A stretch of 64,000 nucleotides of DNA from positions 102,002-166,001 of the forward strand of contig NW_004798385.1 in the NCBI RefSeq assembly GCF_000002075.1. Direction: 5' to 3'. Every line of letters begins with the position of its first letter. Position 1 is the stretch's first letter. The notes beneath the pieces are model-generated. The model saw only the letters and a list, made by a program, of their open reading frames with translations. It did no database searches and had not been told where the DNA came from. The stretch is from Aplysia californica. Lineage: Eukaryota > Mollusca > Gastropoda > Aplysiida > Aplysiidae. Positions 25,401 through 37,016 of this stretch are shown one piece after another. Both the position numbers and the translations under genes were made by a program.

Positions 25401-26025
25401 ATTAACAACATTTGTGGATGGTAGTGCTGGTTTTCATCACCTCATCTTCAGCGGCCTCTTTTTTTGGCATTAAAAATTATTTTTTTAAATAAAAAAAAAT
25501 AATTTTAAGTGCTGTTGAAATTGACGAAGTGACCTTTTTAGACAAGTGGACGTCTTGCACAGTGTCACTATAATGTTTTTTAAAAAATGCAAGAGGGGAA
25601 ATGGGAAGTGGTTGTTCGTACTGGTGATTGTCTTGTCTTATACAGGTGGCTGTTAGAGCAGATTTGTTGTGATTTTTAAGATTGATCTGCTGAGAGTTGA
25701 GGGTGTCAACTGATACCGATACTGAAAATTTGATTATACTTCTTTTTTTAACCTCAATTCTCTCTGTCTGTCCATCTTGCTTTATCAGTGTTCTAAATGA
25801 CTGTTAACTTTTCTGTTGATGTCCACCTCTTTTTCAAAACTGATCTGCTGACTGTTGAGGAATGTTTGACGACCTGTTCGCTCTCTCACCTCCAGGTTAT
25901 ACAAGAAAAGTGGCATTGGTTCCCTGCCCGAAGCACCAATCGAGATCCCCACAATCCATCGAGCGCTGTTCAAGGCAGGACCTCCGGGACCAAACAAATC
26001 TGTCAAGTTCACTGTGAAAATTTAA
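16154..26025 (+). CDS. POLDIP3: SKAR / polymerase delta-interacting protein 3 homologue, 9 exons
   Basis: In vertebrates SKAR is an Aly/REF-like RRM protein of the exon-junction/TREX pathway that links S6K1 to spliced mRNA and export. Exons: 16154-16212, 18927-19248, 19871-19912, 20947-21078, 21817-22434, 23124-23213, 24145-24274, 25110-25206, 25896-26025 (1620 nt, 539 aa; human 421). The start MADISLDDFI matches human MADISLDELI. Exon 2 has four DAR repeats (FDARSKLG, DARDKI, DARNKI, FDARSLL), the family hallmark. The RRM (about residues 398-470) begins near LQGYRVMVTNLF, and its later AEVVYISKPDA matches human AEVVFVKKDDA. The C-terminus (ALFKAGPP, FTVKI) matches human ALFKSSG, FKIKL. Exon 5 is a long Pro-rich low-complexity linker that accounts for the extra length. 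Exon 4 has several in-frame candidate donors. Nuclear location is expected from the family. Confidence 0.93.
16941..17505 (+). repeat. Palindrome-rich repeat, copy 1 (POLDIP3 intron 1)
   Basis: Two ~200-bp tandem subunits (AATACATGCAAGTCAGTAAG to CAATTCAG) separated and ended by clusters of a perfect palindrome made of CTAGCCGTACTT plus its reverse complement, joined by ACTGNCAGT spacers. It shares its whole layout with the copy at 48.9 kb. Confidence 0.75.
18477..18520 (-). repeat. Tail-only SINE fragment in POLDIP3 intron 1
   Basis: It contains GGTTTTACAGGGCTCGCAAC and a shortened remainder of the tail. Antisense to the gene; no clear duplication. Confidence 0.5.
18690..18872 (+). mobile_element. 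pogo-like repeat fragment before POLDIP3 exon 2
   Basis: Contains ACCTGTACAAGACAACTACC and ends at GGCTGTCTTTAGACAATTTC, about 55 nt upstream of the exon 2 acceptor. Confidence 0.5.
24282..24471 (+). repeat. Family B SINE at the POLDIP3 exon 7 donor
   Basis: It begins with CGGGTGGTTGGTGGGTGCTC and ends in a TTTTACTAAAA tail. TGAGTG occurs on both sides (24276-24281, 24472-24477) and the left copy is part of the donor G|GTGAGTG. It lies in the sense orientation. Confidence 0.75.
25515..25690 (-). mobile_element. pogo-like repeat fragment in POLDIP3 intron 8
   Basis: Reverse-oriented relative to the copy at 18.7 kb, with AGACAAGTGGACGTCTTGC and TTATACAGGTGGCTGTTAGA. Confidence 0.45.
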
Positions 26026-26193
26026 GCTCCCCGTCATTTCCTTTTGTAAACCACCACCGGGTATCTGTTTGTTCTCAAGACACGTTTTGTTCCTAGGTCC
26101 CCTGGTGACCAGGCCCGGTCAGACGTTTGACCACGCCCAGTGTTTTATAGCATTTAACTGACAGTTGTATAGTCTGAGATGTCAGTTCTACTA

Positions 26194-26945
26194 ATTCTGT
26201 CTTGACAAACTTTCCCAAATCTGTCTTGATAAGACTTTTCCCTTTGGGTTGAGAGAGAGTGAATGTAGGGTAAATCTGTCTGAACAAACTTTGCCATTGT
26301 GTTGAGGGTGAATGTAGGGTAAGTCTGTTTTGACAGACTTTGCCATTGTATTGAGAATGAATGTTGAGTAAATCTATCTTCACAAGACTTTACCTTTGTG
26401 TTGAAAATGAATGTAGAGTGGAAAAAAAACCCCTGTCTTGACAGACTTTCCCATTGTGTTGAGAGTGAATCTGTTTTGACAAGACTTTCCCATTGTGTTA
26501 AGAGTGAATCTGTTTTGACAAGACTTTCCCATTGTGTTAAGAGTGAATCTGTTTTGACAAGACTTTCCCATTGTGTTAAGAGTGAATCTGTTTTGACAAG
26601 ACTTTCCCATTGTGTTGAGAGTGAATCTGTTTTGACAAGACTTTCCCATTGTGTTGAGAGTGAATCTGTTTTGACAAGACTTTCCCATTGTGTTGAGAGT
26701 GAATCTGTTTTGACAAGACTTTCCCATTGTGTTGAGAGTGAATCTGTTTTGACAAGACTTTCCCATTGCTTTGAAAGTGAATCCGTTCTGTCTTGACAGA
26801 CTTTCCCATTGTGTTGAGAGTGAATCTGTTTTGACAAGACTTTCCCATTGTGTTGAGAGTGAATCTGTTTTGACAAGACTTTCCCATTGCTTTGAAAGTG
26901 AATCTGTTCTGTCTTGACAGACTTTCCCATTGTGTTGAGAGTGAA
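26194..26945 (+). repeat. Minisatellite in the POLDIP3 3'UTR
   Basis: From about 26466 on there are roughly 12 copies of a 39-bp unit beginning GTGAATCTGTTTTGACAAG and holding CTTTCCCATTGTGTTGAGA. To the left (26194-26465) lie longer, diverged versions with an extra GAATGTAGGGTAA segment. Long open frames in several frames here are by-products of the unit length being a multiple of three. Confidence 0.9.
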
Positions 26946-27331
26946 TGTAGAGTGACCTCTGTTAGTGGACCAAAAAAAGTATTTCTCAATTTGTGTGGAA
27001 AGATTTTAGAAGGCGCTTTTTCGTTATTTATATCGTGGGATGACTTGATTACTTTATAGAAAATGATTTTCTGTCTGGGTGTATGTTTACGATCACTACA
27101 AGTACAAGTGAAAGAATATAATCACTGCTCGACAGAAAGATGTGTTCAGTTCAGTTCTTGATTTTACTATGCCTATATTAAGTTATATTTACTGCCACAT
27201 GATGAATGAATGCATCTCATTGTCAGTGTAGAAACACATGCCATCTTCCCCATGGTCTATTCTTCATTTGACGACTTAATTTTAATGTTAAATTGAACGC
27301 ATTTTCTGCTTGCTGCTGCTCTTTGAAATGC

Positions 27332-27337
27332 AATAAA
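27332..27337 (+). terminator. Candidate POLDIP3 poly(A) signal
   Basis: This is an AATAAA hexamer about 1.3 kb past the POLDIP3 stop. A repeat (family B copy) begins roughly 125 bp downstream. Confidence 0.4.
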
Positions 27338-27461
27338 TGCCGAGATGATTTGATGCCATTTGTTTGATGTCCTGTTTCTTGTCACAGTTGTTGAGTAAGG
27401 TTGAAAAGTTATCTGATTTCTATATATGGTACCCGCACGCACTCACAAAACATATGCATTG

Positions 27462-27622
27462 CTGTGTTGTGGATTGTTCCTTCTTTCCTATCAAACATCT
27501 ATCATCCTTATCTCTCCTCCTCCTTTTTTGTGTTTGTTACTCTTATAAAACCTCTAATCTTTGGCACTTATATAACCTTTTTGTGTTGCAAGTGCCGTAT
27601 AACTCTTACTAAAACAAAACAA
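27462..27622 (+). repeat. Family B SINE downstream of POLDIP3
   Basis: The head is partly degraded. The body from TTCCTATCAAACATCTATC to the TTACTAAAAC tail is clear. Confidence 0.7.
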
Positions 27623-27841
27623 AACTTTGAAGGACATTTTAACAATAGGACGAATGGATGAGCTATTGCTGCAGACCATACGGTTTATGGCTCTATACTC
27701 ATGGCATTGCGCCTTATTTGACTAAATCAATTTTTAAAAGTTTTAATTTATTCGTTATACTTGTCTTGTCCATATTCTTCATGTATCAAAACAGGACAAT
27801 GTATCAACATCCGAAATACTGGCAGTAGTTTTCAAAGTGGT

Positions 27842-28345
27842 AAAGGGGGGCTTTCATGGCCTAGAGGTTAAGGTGTTCGCCTCTCATTCAAGGGTCCCAG
27901 GTTCGAATCTAGGTAGCGGCCGAAAAATTTCCTTCTCTAAAATTGTCTCCTTTCACCTCCTTTCCTGCTCTCTAGCAATGTTCTGTCGTCTGCTTTCGTC
28001 TCCTCTATCTTCCCCCACCCCCTCACCTCCTTTGCCCTCTCCTCTGGGCTCTTGACTCCTGCAGTCTTTCTACCGCTACTCCTTGGCTCCTTCTTACTGC
28101 TGTCTTTCTGATCTTCTGGTAGGAGGAAAGATCTACACTTAGCCTTCTCAGACAAGGGCGAAAAATCCCAGAGGGCCCGTGTGCATGTTAAAGTTAAAGT
28201 AAAGATCCCTTGGTGGTCTAAAATCGATAAGAGTAGGCTTCGGCTGCCACCCGGGCAAAATTCAAAATTTCCCACCTACTGAAAAAGTTTTATGTACCCT
28301 GCGCACTCAAATGACTTTATGCAGTTGCGAGCGCCGGAAAACACA
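27842..28345 (+). repeat. Family A tRNA-derived SINE, near full length
   Basis: The ~65-bp head resembles a tRNA (A box TGGCCTAGAGGTTAAGG, B box GGTTCGAATC). A ~350-bp body follows, then a tail GACTTTATGCAGTTGCGAGC that is shared with family B. It cannot be a working tRNA gene because the acceptor and anticodon arms do not close. Confidence 0.8.
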
Positions 28346-28550
28346 ACCCCAAAAAAAGCGATAAAGCAATGTTAAATGGCAGATCTTATGCTCAGTGTCG
28401 ATGGCAGAGCGACATATCTACTTTTCCAGATAACTATGTTTAGAAAAACATTCATAAATTCAGATAGGCCACGAGTCAAAAGTTAAAATTTTTTTTGGTG
28501 AAAATCATAAAATGTGCAGTGACATCGCTTTGTCTGTGGACAGCTGTATA

Positions 28551-29067
28551 CAGTAGAGCATGGCTACAGCGGGACTACTAGTTCAAGAAGAAAAATTCCG
28601 CTGTAGGCAAGTTCCCGCTATAGGAACGCAAAGGGGAATTGCCGAAAAATCACACACGACACGCTCTCCTCGTCTTTAACTTGTCTTTTTTGGCCTAGCC
28701 AAGGCCTTGGGCTATGGCACATCACTTTAAGAGTGGCTTACACGAAAAGCATTTCTCTACACCATCTCTGTCTGCCACCTGCCTCCCCTCACCCATCACT
28801 GGACTGGCCAGTTACAACGCCACACCACTGACTGCCTGTTTGGAGCCTGCCTACAGGCCCCCCACCCCCAAGCCCCTTCCCCCAGCTGGAGCTCGCTTGA
28901 TCTCTCTTGCAGTACCGGTATCCCAAGTTCGGGCCTTTCCTTGTCCCGCTAAACCCAAGCACAGTTAGATCTAATTGATTTTATCTAGAGACAAAAAGGG
29001 GATTCTGGTGTAAAGTCCCGCTGTAGGGATGGTCCCGCTGCAGCGGGTGCCGCTGTATGTTCTACTG
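28551..29067. mobile_element. pogo/Tigger-like MITE
   Basis: Ends CAGTAGAGCATGG and, reversed, CAGTAGAACAT, with TA on both sides. Both ends then carry repeated CTACAGCGGGAC-type words. The interior is noncoding. Confidence 0.65.
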
Positions 29068-30106
29068 TAGTAGTCTGTCTCGGCTGTCTGAACTTTGAAG
29101 TGGTAAAATGGACTGAAGGGGGCGGGGTGAGATGCTGAGTGGACCTGTTCACAGTGTCAACATATCTCGTATGCAGTAACTAACCAGGACAACATTGGAA
29201 ACATTCATTCTTCAAACATTGATGATAGCTTTTTAGAATTCAGAGAAGGAAATGAGGGTAAGAAAACACAAGAAAGTAAATTTGAACTAAAATAGATTTA
29301 TTAGAACTTCTATGATTGCAGAGCAGGTATATAACAGAAATGTATGGGTTCACTTCAGAAAAAAACTGACGAAGAGACAAACCAAATATTTCTGGTTTGT
29401 GAACAGAACAGAAAGAATCGACATTTAAGACTAGATAAAGTAAAAAGATAAGACTTGCATCGGGAGATGACAGTTCAAATCAAGTACTTGGTGAGCGACA
29501 CAACAAGGGAAATGGTATTATATCTATGCACAAGGAATGTGATATTTATGATAGTGAAGATCATTGTTCATACAAAGTGTGGGAGATCAAAAGTATTCAG
29601 TCAAAATTTTATAGATTTGCGTATTGCATAAAACCATGGTTTAGGAGAAGGGAAAAAAATCTACCAAATTCTAGTCTAGGATTTGAGCTGAAGCAGGCAG
29701 GGATCATCGTCACATCATGTAATGTACATTCATCAAAATACAAACTGACCAGTGGAATGGACGATACAAGATCCAACAAGACAGCAGTGTGGTAGTACAG
29801 GAACTGCCTGGTATTGTTACTGATACTTCTGTACTGATCACTCATTTTAAGCAAAAGTTGTAATTTATATCACCCTTTAAACTACTTTAAGTTTCAGTTA
29901 ACAAATTATAATTTGTCCTTTGGCAACAATCATTATAAATTATTACCATGGTCTTGCAGAAGTGAAAAAATATGAGAAATTGTAGGTGTTGTTGAATATC
30001 CCTTGCAACACTGTATGTAATAAATTTAAGAGATAGGACCTCTGGATTTTCGTTCCTCTCTAAAAACACCAAGCCAAATGGGGAAAATTTGTGTATAGAG
30101 CTTTTC

Positions 30107-30205
30107 CAGAGACACAATGTTGGCCTGAGGTGAGGCTCAAACCCCGGAACCTACAATCTCATGATAACAAGTCTGGAAGCCTAACCACTAGACCATCGAC
30201 ATTCT
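30107..30205 (-). repeat. tRNA-like SINE head, second type
   Basis: The minus strand contains GATGGTCTAGTGGTTAGG (A-box like) and GGTTCCGGGGTTTGAGCC (B-box like) about 40 bp apart. The arms do not form a proper tRNA. Confidence 0.45.
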
Positions 30206-31009
30206 AAGAGAAGTTAACGAAATAAACCGGGGAGAACATGCAATTCTGTTGTGGTGTCCTCAGATAAAAATTTTGCACAACATCACTGGTCCCATGGACT
30301 CTGTTCTTCCATGTTTTTTAACAAACATTAACAAAACTGTGCTCCTTGCACATTCACCTCAAGTTCAGATCAATGCAATGTTTGATTGCAGGACAAAATT
30401 CACGTACTTTGAAGAATATCTTTTAAGACCACACAGCAACAAGACAAAAATGTCAAATTTCTGCAATAAAGTACAAAATCTCTGACTGTAACTGCAGTAT
30501 CAGTAACTAATATGTCCACAGCACAGACGTAAGTCATCACTGGTTTCACTTGTACCACAGCACAAGAGTAATATTATATATTATTATTATTATTATGTAG
30601 ACCTACTGATACATTTTAAGTACCAAATGTAACAAGATTTAAAAAAAAAAATCAAACCTTCACTTCGGTCTTCAGGATCTAGACAAGACTTCTATCTAGA
30701 TTTCTGTGTGCTATTCCAAAAATCTACGGGGGTCCCTTTGAGCTCAGCTCCTCCCAGCAACCATCCAAGGAGTAATGAACCAATGAGTACTCTCGTACTT
30801 GTACATTGTACTAGTTGTACAAAACATCATCAAGGAGTAATTACTGTATTTAACCAACGAGTACCCTCGTACAAAACATTATGATCAATTGCTCATGGTT
30901 TATGCCCTCATTGACAAAGTTAACACCATTTGGGAGGTGAGCCACTTCCACTCAGACGGTTACAGTTGTTAGTGTCAGGGCCATCCAAGGGTAAGTGGGA
31001 TACAACATT

Positions 31010-31110
31010 CCCGCAGACAGAGATGCTTGACGAAATCACTGCCCCGTGAGGGAATCAAACTCCTGTGCTCCTCCTGCAACAGCTAAGAGCTCTGCCATGA
31101 CACCATAAAC
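31010..31110 (-). repeat. tRNA-like SINE head, diverged
   Basis: The minus strand contains CATGGCAGAGCTCTTAGC and GGAGTTTGATTCCC at tRNA-box spacing, followed by a body to about 30900. Confidence 0.4.
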
Positions 31111-32405
31111 ACCAATACGAAAGAACAGAATATGCACCAACAAAGAAGGAACTAGACAAAGTCAAACAGTAAAATGAAGAAAATTCTTCACAAAAACTTC
31201 TTACAAGTACAAGTACAAGCGGTTTCTTCCTGAGACTCAAACTTGCAAATTAAAAAAAAAATCTTGTAACCTTTTATGCAGGTCGCTCTGTTATAAATGT
31301 TGAAGTACGCTGACAGTGTACACGCATATGTATATATAACAAAAAATGTTGAATTATTTTTGTTTAGATTGTCAATAAAGGAATATAAAATAACTATTTT
31401 CCTCTTTTAAAAAACCCCACTTATATGCATTCTGTAAACTAAATGTTCAACTCCTAATATTTCACATGTAACATAACTAACACAACCATTGAGGAACAAC
31501 TCGATCTATGGACAGAGATAATATGACGACTCTAACTTATTCAATAACACAACCTCACAACAATAGTATAGCAGACCTGCCAACCACTCCATGCTAGAAC
31601 CAAAAAAACCCAAAAACAAAAACAAAACAAAAACCAAAAAAAAAAACAACCTTTCCCTCAAAATCCCCCCCCGCCACCACCACAAAAAAGGAGTTAAGGG
31701 GGAAAAATACCAGGTCGCTTTTAAGCACAAGGGGGCTATCCCGAAAAATGCTGTTTTGAGAAAATCGAAGTTAAGTTTTTGGACCTTTGTTCAGTATAGA
31801 GTCTCTGACATTCCAGTAGATTAAAATTACTTAACAAATCAACAGTCGCAAATAAATGTGTATTGCAAATAGGCCTACAATACACTGTGCATGAAAAAAA
31901 ACCGGTATAGCAACTGCTCAGTGTCTGAAGACTCCGTCACACGTCCCTTTTCAAAATGGCATTATATGGCAGAGACTTATACTTACACTAAGCAGTGGGG
32001 ATATTCACGTCATTTACAATAAACCGCATATGACCTAACGGTAATGGAAGTCAAGAAAAAGTCTGACTTTATCAATGCACTTTTGCAAATCCAATCAGGC
32101 TTTCTCCCCAATGGCTAAAAGAAAACTGAAGGGCTCTGTTTTTAATTAATCGGAGTACTTGAGAGGTCTGCAATAGCAAGCTTAAGCACATCTCTGTGTC
32201 ATCAACAGGATTGATGGGGAACATAAACACATCATCATACAGCACTTCTTCTACTAGCTACACACTACTCAAATGTTTGGCCTACATTTCTATGCCAAGG
32301 AACAAAATCATACAATAAACTACACAGCATGCTCTCTACAATTATTCTTTTAAAAACATACCAAAAAATGTACAGCAAAGCAGATTCAAAATGTTAATTG
32401 TTGTT

Positions 32406-32690
32406 ATCAGAATACTGTCAGTGTCATAATCAGAATACTGTCAGTGTCATAATCAGAATACTGTCAGTGTCATAATCAGAATACTGTCAGTGTCATTATC
32501 ATAATACTGTCAGTGTCATTATTGTCAGCGTCATTATTATCATTAGAATATTTTCATTGTCCTTATCAGAATATTGTCTGTGTCATTATCATCAGAATAT
32601 TTTCATTGTCCTTATCAGAATATTGTCTGTGTCATTATCATCAGAATATTTTCATTGTCATTATCAGAATATTGTCAGTGTCACAAGAAA
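32406..32690 (+). repeat. 23-bp minisatellite, changing to a longer unit
   Basis: It starts as repeats of AATCAGAATACTGTCAGTG plus TCAT. From about 32540 it changes to ~49-bp units with AGAATATTTTCATTGTCC. Confidence 0.85.
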
Positions 32691-33540
32691 GACCAGTAAC
32701 TCTGTCTGACCTGCTGGCTGAGAAAGTTAAGTAAAAATGATCAGAGTTACTTGTTGTTCTTGCGATAGCGACGATAAGCCAAAGAACGTTGTGGAGAATA
32801 ATGTGTCAAATCAAAAAAGTATTCACAACTGGGAACCACGCTGGTCTGGCAGGTTGAAGCGACTGCGCAGGAAAGGGGAGAGCACCACTGGGGGGACAAC
32901 TTATAAAGCGGAACATTGTCGGTAAAATATACAACAGCTGTGTCCAAACTGAAAGCACAGTGATTAGACTTTGATTATCTGACAGAAGAAGAGGTAATCA
33001 ATATAATATGCAATTCGTTAAGTGTATTGTGCAGCAGAGAGAGATATATATGGCAACCAAAGGACTAAAATTGAGATAAATGTAAAAAAAGCAAACATTG
33101 GCAAAAGGTAAGGAAGCATCATGGCTTGCATTCGCTTAAAAACAAGAGAGATTATGGCAGGCGCAGAACAAATTACGTGACGTGAAACAGAAACACAGGG
33201 TGAGAAGGTACACTGGGATAGATGGCGAGAGTCCACAGCGCTGTGCTATTTATAGTATAGCCTCTGGGACCTGGTTAACAGGAGAGCCACTGGGATTGTG
33301 TGAAAGTTCCTGAACATTTACAAAGTTGCATTTGCAAATGAAAAGACAGTTCATAGACACAACTGAATATAGCATTAAGCAAAAAAGAACAAATGCTTAG
33401 AATTATAAGTGTTCTTCTGATGAAAGGGAAAAACCGGCATCCCTGACTGAATAAGGATTTCATGCGTAGCGATTGTTCTGAACTTTCACTTCAAACATTG
33501 TACAGCCCTCACACAGCACGGCTCTGATTTTTAAAAAAAG

Positions 33541-33714
33541 TTTTAGTGTAAGTGTTTGACAGCACTTGCAACACAATAAGGTTATATAAGTGCTGAACAT
33601 TAAAGGTGTTACAAGAGAGTAACAAACACAAAAAAGAAGGAGGGGAGATAAAGACCATAGATGTTTGATAGGAGAGAAGGAGCAAACCACACCAGAGCAC
33701 CCACCAACTATCCA
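33541..33714 (-). repeat. Family B SINE, intergenic
   Basis: A diverged copy matching the body and tail of the family. Ends approximate. Confidence 0.7.
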
Positions 33715-33929
33715 CTTTTGCAGTACCTTACAGTTTCATTAACACTTGATTGAAATAAGCGCAAAGGTTGGTGTATTTAAGCAAGTGCATACATTTGACA
33801 AACGTATGTACATCATATACAGGTACACAGATCCTCAACTCTCATTTTATGGTACGATGGTACTTCAGGTGTACTGTTACTGTAAATGTAAGGCAAATGA
33901 CCTTCTGATGTTGCAGTCACAGCAGTCAG

Positions 33930-34255
33930 AACACGATAAATGATGATATCATTTCTCTATTATCTGACATAAAACTGAACAACAAACCACAGTAAATGAT
34001 GATGTAATTTCTCATTTCTCTGACATGAAAATAAACAACAGAACACAATAAATGAAGTGATTTCTCTAACGGACATGAAACTGAACAACAGAACACGACA
34101 CTTGATGATGTCATTGCTTTATCTGACATGAAACTGAACAACAGAACACGATACTCGATGATGTCATTGCTTTATCTGACATGAAACTGAACAACAGAAC
34201 ACGCGATACTCGATGATGTCATTGCTTTATCTGACATGAAACTGAACAGAAACAA
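33930..34255 (+). repeat. ~54-bp minisatellite
   Basis: About 6 units containing GATGATGTCATTGCTTTATC and TGACATGAAACTGAACAACA. The last three are nearly identical. Confidence 0.85.
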
Positions 34256-34756
34256 AAATCTGTATAGAAACAACAAAATCTGAACTACAAAAATGTCCAA
34301 ACAGGATTTTTAAAAACAGGAAATTTGGCACATTCCATAAAAACAATCTGATTTGCTACTACTACATTAGTATCTGATTGTAAATGTTTTCTGCCCCCAT
34401 CCATCCACATATACATAACATTGGCTTGTTAAGTAAGAAAAAGATTGAATACAAAATCTGCATACAAAAGCAATACTTTTTCCAATTCAGAACTGAGCAG
34501 ACAAGTTTGATTTTCCAGTAGAATGGTGAGCAAACCGTTCCCGTACAGTGGCTAAACACTGCAGTGTGAGTAATACTGAAATGCTGAACAAAACTGAATA
34601 CTAGGAACCGTAACGGCAATCAGAAATACTTGATACTTGTGTGAGATTTGACAAATCAGCCAGTAAAAAACGGCACGGTGGTCGGAGCCATTAGCAATCA
34701 TCATCATACATCATACATATATTTGACTAGATGCATCAAATTCAACGGAAACGAAC

Positions 34757-34905
34757 ACACATTACATGTGCATGTATGAGTGTGTGTGCTTGTGCGCACG
34801 AGCTTGTGGGTGTGTGTGTGTGTGAGCGTGTTTATATGCAAGAGCTTGAGTGTGTGCAAGAGCTTGTGTGTGTGTGTGTATGTGTGAGAGTGTGTGTGTG
34901 TCCAT
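34757..34905 (+). repeat. GT-rich microsatellite
   Basis: Imperfect (GT)n with interspersed GAGCTTG words. Confidence 0.85.
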
Positions 34906-35629
34906 CCATTGAGCACAACCAGGGAAAAGTTCAAAGTGAGTCACGTCCATCTTCTGTGACTCACAGCGTAGATAATCTCTTGATAATAGTCAACATTTCT
35001 CTTTGACTTCCACATTGGGACGGAAATGAATCCCTAACTTATGTAGGAAATGCACAAGATACAAATAAAAGGAGATTCAGACATTGTGGCACACACGGAA
35101 CTCTTTTGATAGTTTGATTTCATGAAGCAAAAACCTTTGCGACTGTGACAGACACAGACGGAGAACAGTGAGCAAATGGTTGAGGAGTACATGCAGTGTC
35201 TTCACTGACATCTGCAAGCAATCAAAGAGAAAGTGTACCACCTGTTTTAAACTTTTATAAGATTCTAGGGTTTTTTTTACACCCCTATCCTCATAATTTA
35301 GATTATTTAGGAGGTGGGGACGGACCTGTGATAAGGGACTGGACGTGCCAGACTATATAACTGGAGTGGATTCCACAGCAGGGTCGGCCGAACTTTTCGA
35401 ATCACAGGCCAGTTTCACTCGGCCATAAACAGCAACGGGCCACACATTTTAAAACTGGACATAGTGCATGAAGTAATCGAAGTATTAAGACGTGTCAGGC
35501 TCAGTTTAGCCACCCCTGCTCCACAGAGAAAGGCAGTCCGTCTTCACACAGTCTTCAGTCCATCATAGAAACAGGCCATGACCAATAACCTTACCTTCCT
35601 TTTGTCAAACGACAGAAAACATTACAAAA

Positions 35630-35790
35630 ACAGATAAAAATCATCTTCGATCAATTTTCAATCATGTCAACTGAAATCTCATTAAAAAAAGACAGGTAAA
35701 AATAATCTTCAATCATGTCAACTGAAATCTCGTAACACAAAAAGACATAAAAATTATCTTCAATCACTTAATCAACTGAAATCTCACTAC
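35630..35790 (+). repeat. Short tandem array (3 units)
   Basis: Units of about 60 bp containing ATCTTCAATCATGTCAACTG followed by AAATCTC. Confidence 0.65.
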
Positions 35791-37016
35791 AATCACAACA
35801 CGGGAGTGACTGTAGAAATGTGGACAGAGAGAGAGAGAGCAACGACGTATCTTCAAAACATACAGCTGCCTATGTCACTTCACTCCACTTTGACAAGGGA
35901 CAAAATTGAAAAAGACATCCATTTAAAAAACTTTATGTACACACAGAGTCAATAAAAAGTCATATTCACAAGTTTCAAGGAAATTTTACAAACAGTTGTC
36001 TACTGAACACTCTTCCACTATAATTTACCAAAAACGACACAAGTCCACATCTTGTTGCATTTAGTACGAGTATCATTTTCCAATGTTTCGGGACAGGACA
36101 AAGATTTGTTGCAAGAACGGTTTTGTCACAGCCATAAAGTCACAACAGAGAACTGTCCTCTGTTGTTTCTCTCTGGAAAATGTAACTCTAGTTTTATCCA
36201 GCAACCTGTCCTCTGTTGTTCCTCACTAAAAAGTCCAACTCTAACCAATAAACCAATAACCACCACCTTCGCCAACGGGTGTCCCGTAATTAACATGGTG
36301 ACAATTATAGTAACTGTAGTAACATCCTACGTATTCATGATGCTTCCCCTCTCACTCTTAACCTCCCCTCCCTCTCATCCCAAAACCCCTCCAAATCAAT
36401 TTTCCCTCCCCTGAAGACCAAGCTGCCTGAAAATACACAACTTTTTTTCTAACAAAATATTTTAAATACCACAATGTGCTGCCTATTTGTAAATCCTACA
36501 GTATTTTGACATCAAGCCCTTAAGTAGTCTGGTAGACACGGTGTAGTGGTAACAAATAATGCTAAGGTGACTTAAAGAAACATTGAGTGCCCCATTATGG
36601 AACTGTTGTTCACAACAGAATTCAAACAACATGAACTTTCATTATATATTGACAACACAAAGTGAAACATGCATATTGCAGCATATCCTGACATCACATA
36701 CGGTAGACAAGCTGCTCCACTCCACCCCATCAATTTAACCGCATCGTCACTGACTGCCACCTCACACAGCAAAGTTGCTAGAGATCAGTGACAAGAAAAA
36801 AGAAGGAAATGGTGGAAGTCACTCAATGTCTGAGACATGCAGGAAGTGAGGGGAGAAAGTGGAAGTCTAATGTCAAGATGCAAACGAGTGGGTAGAGTGA
36901 TTTGTGCCACCAGCGACAGAAAGCTACACGGGACAGAGTCAAGAACCTTTCCATGTAGAATATGGTGGGCACAGACAACAGTAAAGTAAACCATATCTTT
37001 TTTGGTCAGCATGTCA

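Larger units (their letters stand above)
26026..27355 (+). other. Likely POLDIP3 3'UTR with minisatellite
   Basis: From the POLDIP3 stop to a poly(A) signal (AATAAA, 27332-27337) there is no coding exon. The interval contains the 39-bp minisatellite array described separately. The 3'UTR length is inferred from the first convincing AATAAA and would need cDNA to confirm. Confidence 0.5.

Noticed and set aside
26154-26989. Long open frames (up to 258 codons) across the 39-bp array
   Set aside because: They arise because the unit is a multiple of three; several frames are open on both strands and no splice or protein similarity is present.
27842-27910. tRNA gene
   Set aside because: A and B boxes are present but the cloverleaf does not close and the segment continues into a SINE body present in other copies.
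28714-28968. 84-codon Pro-rich open frame
   Set aside because: Lies inside a noncoding pogo-like MITE.
29526-29854. Open frames of 81-89 codons on both strands
   Set aside because: Overlapping frames on both strands of unique intergenic DNA with no similarity I recognise.
33930-34255. CRISPR-like array
   Set aside because: Units are contiguous minisatellite repeats without unique spacers, in an animal genome.
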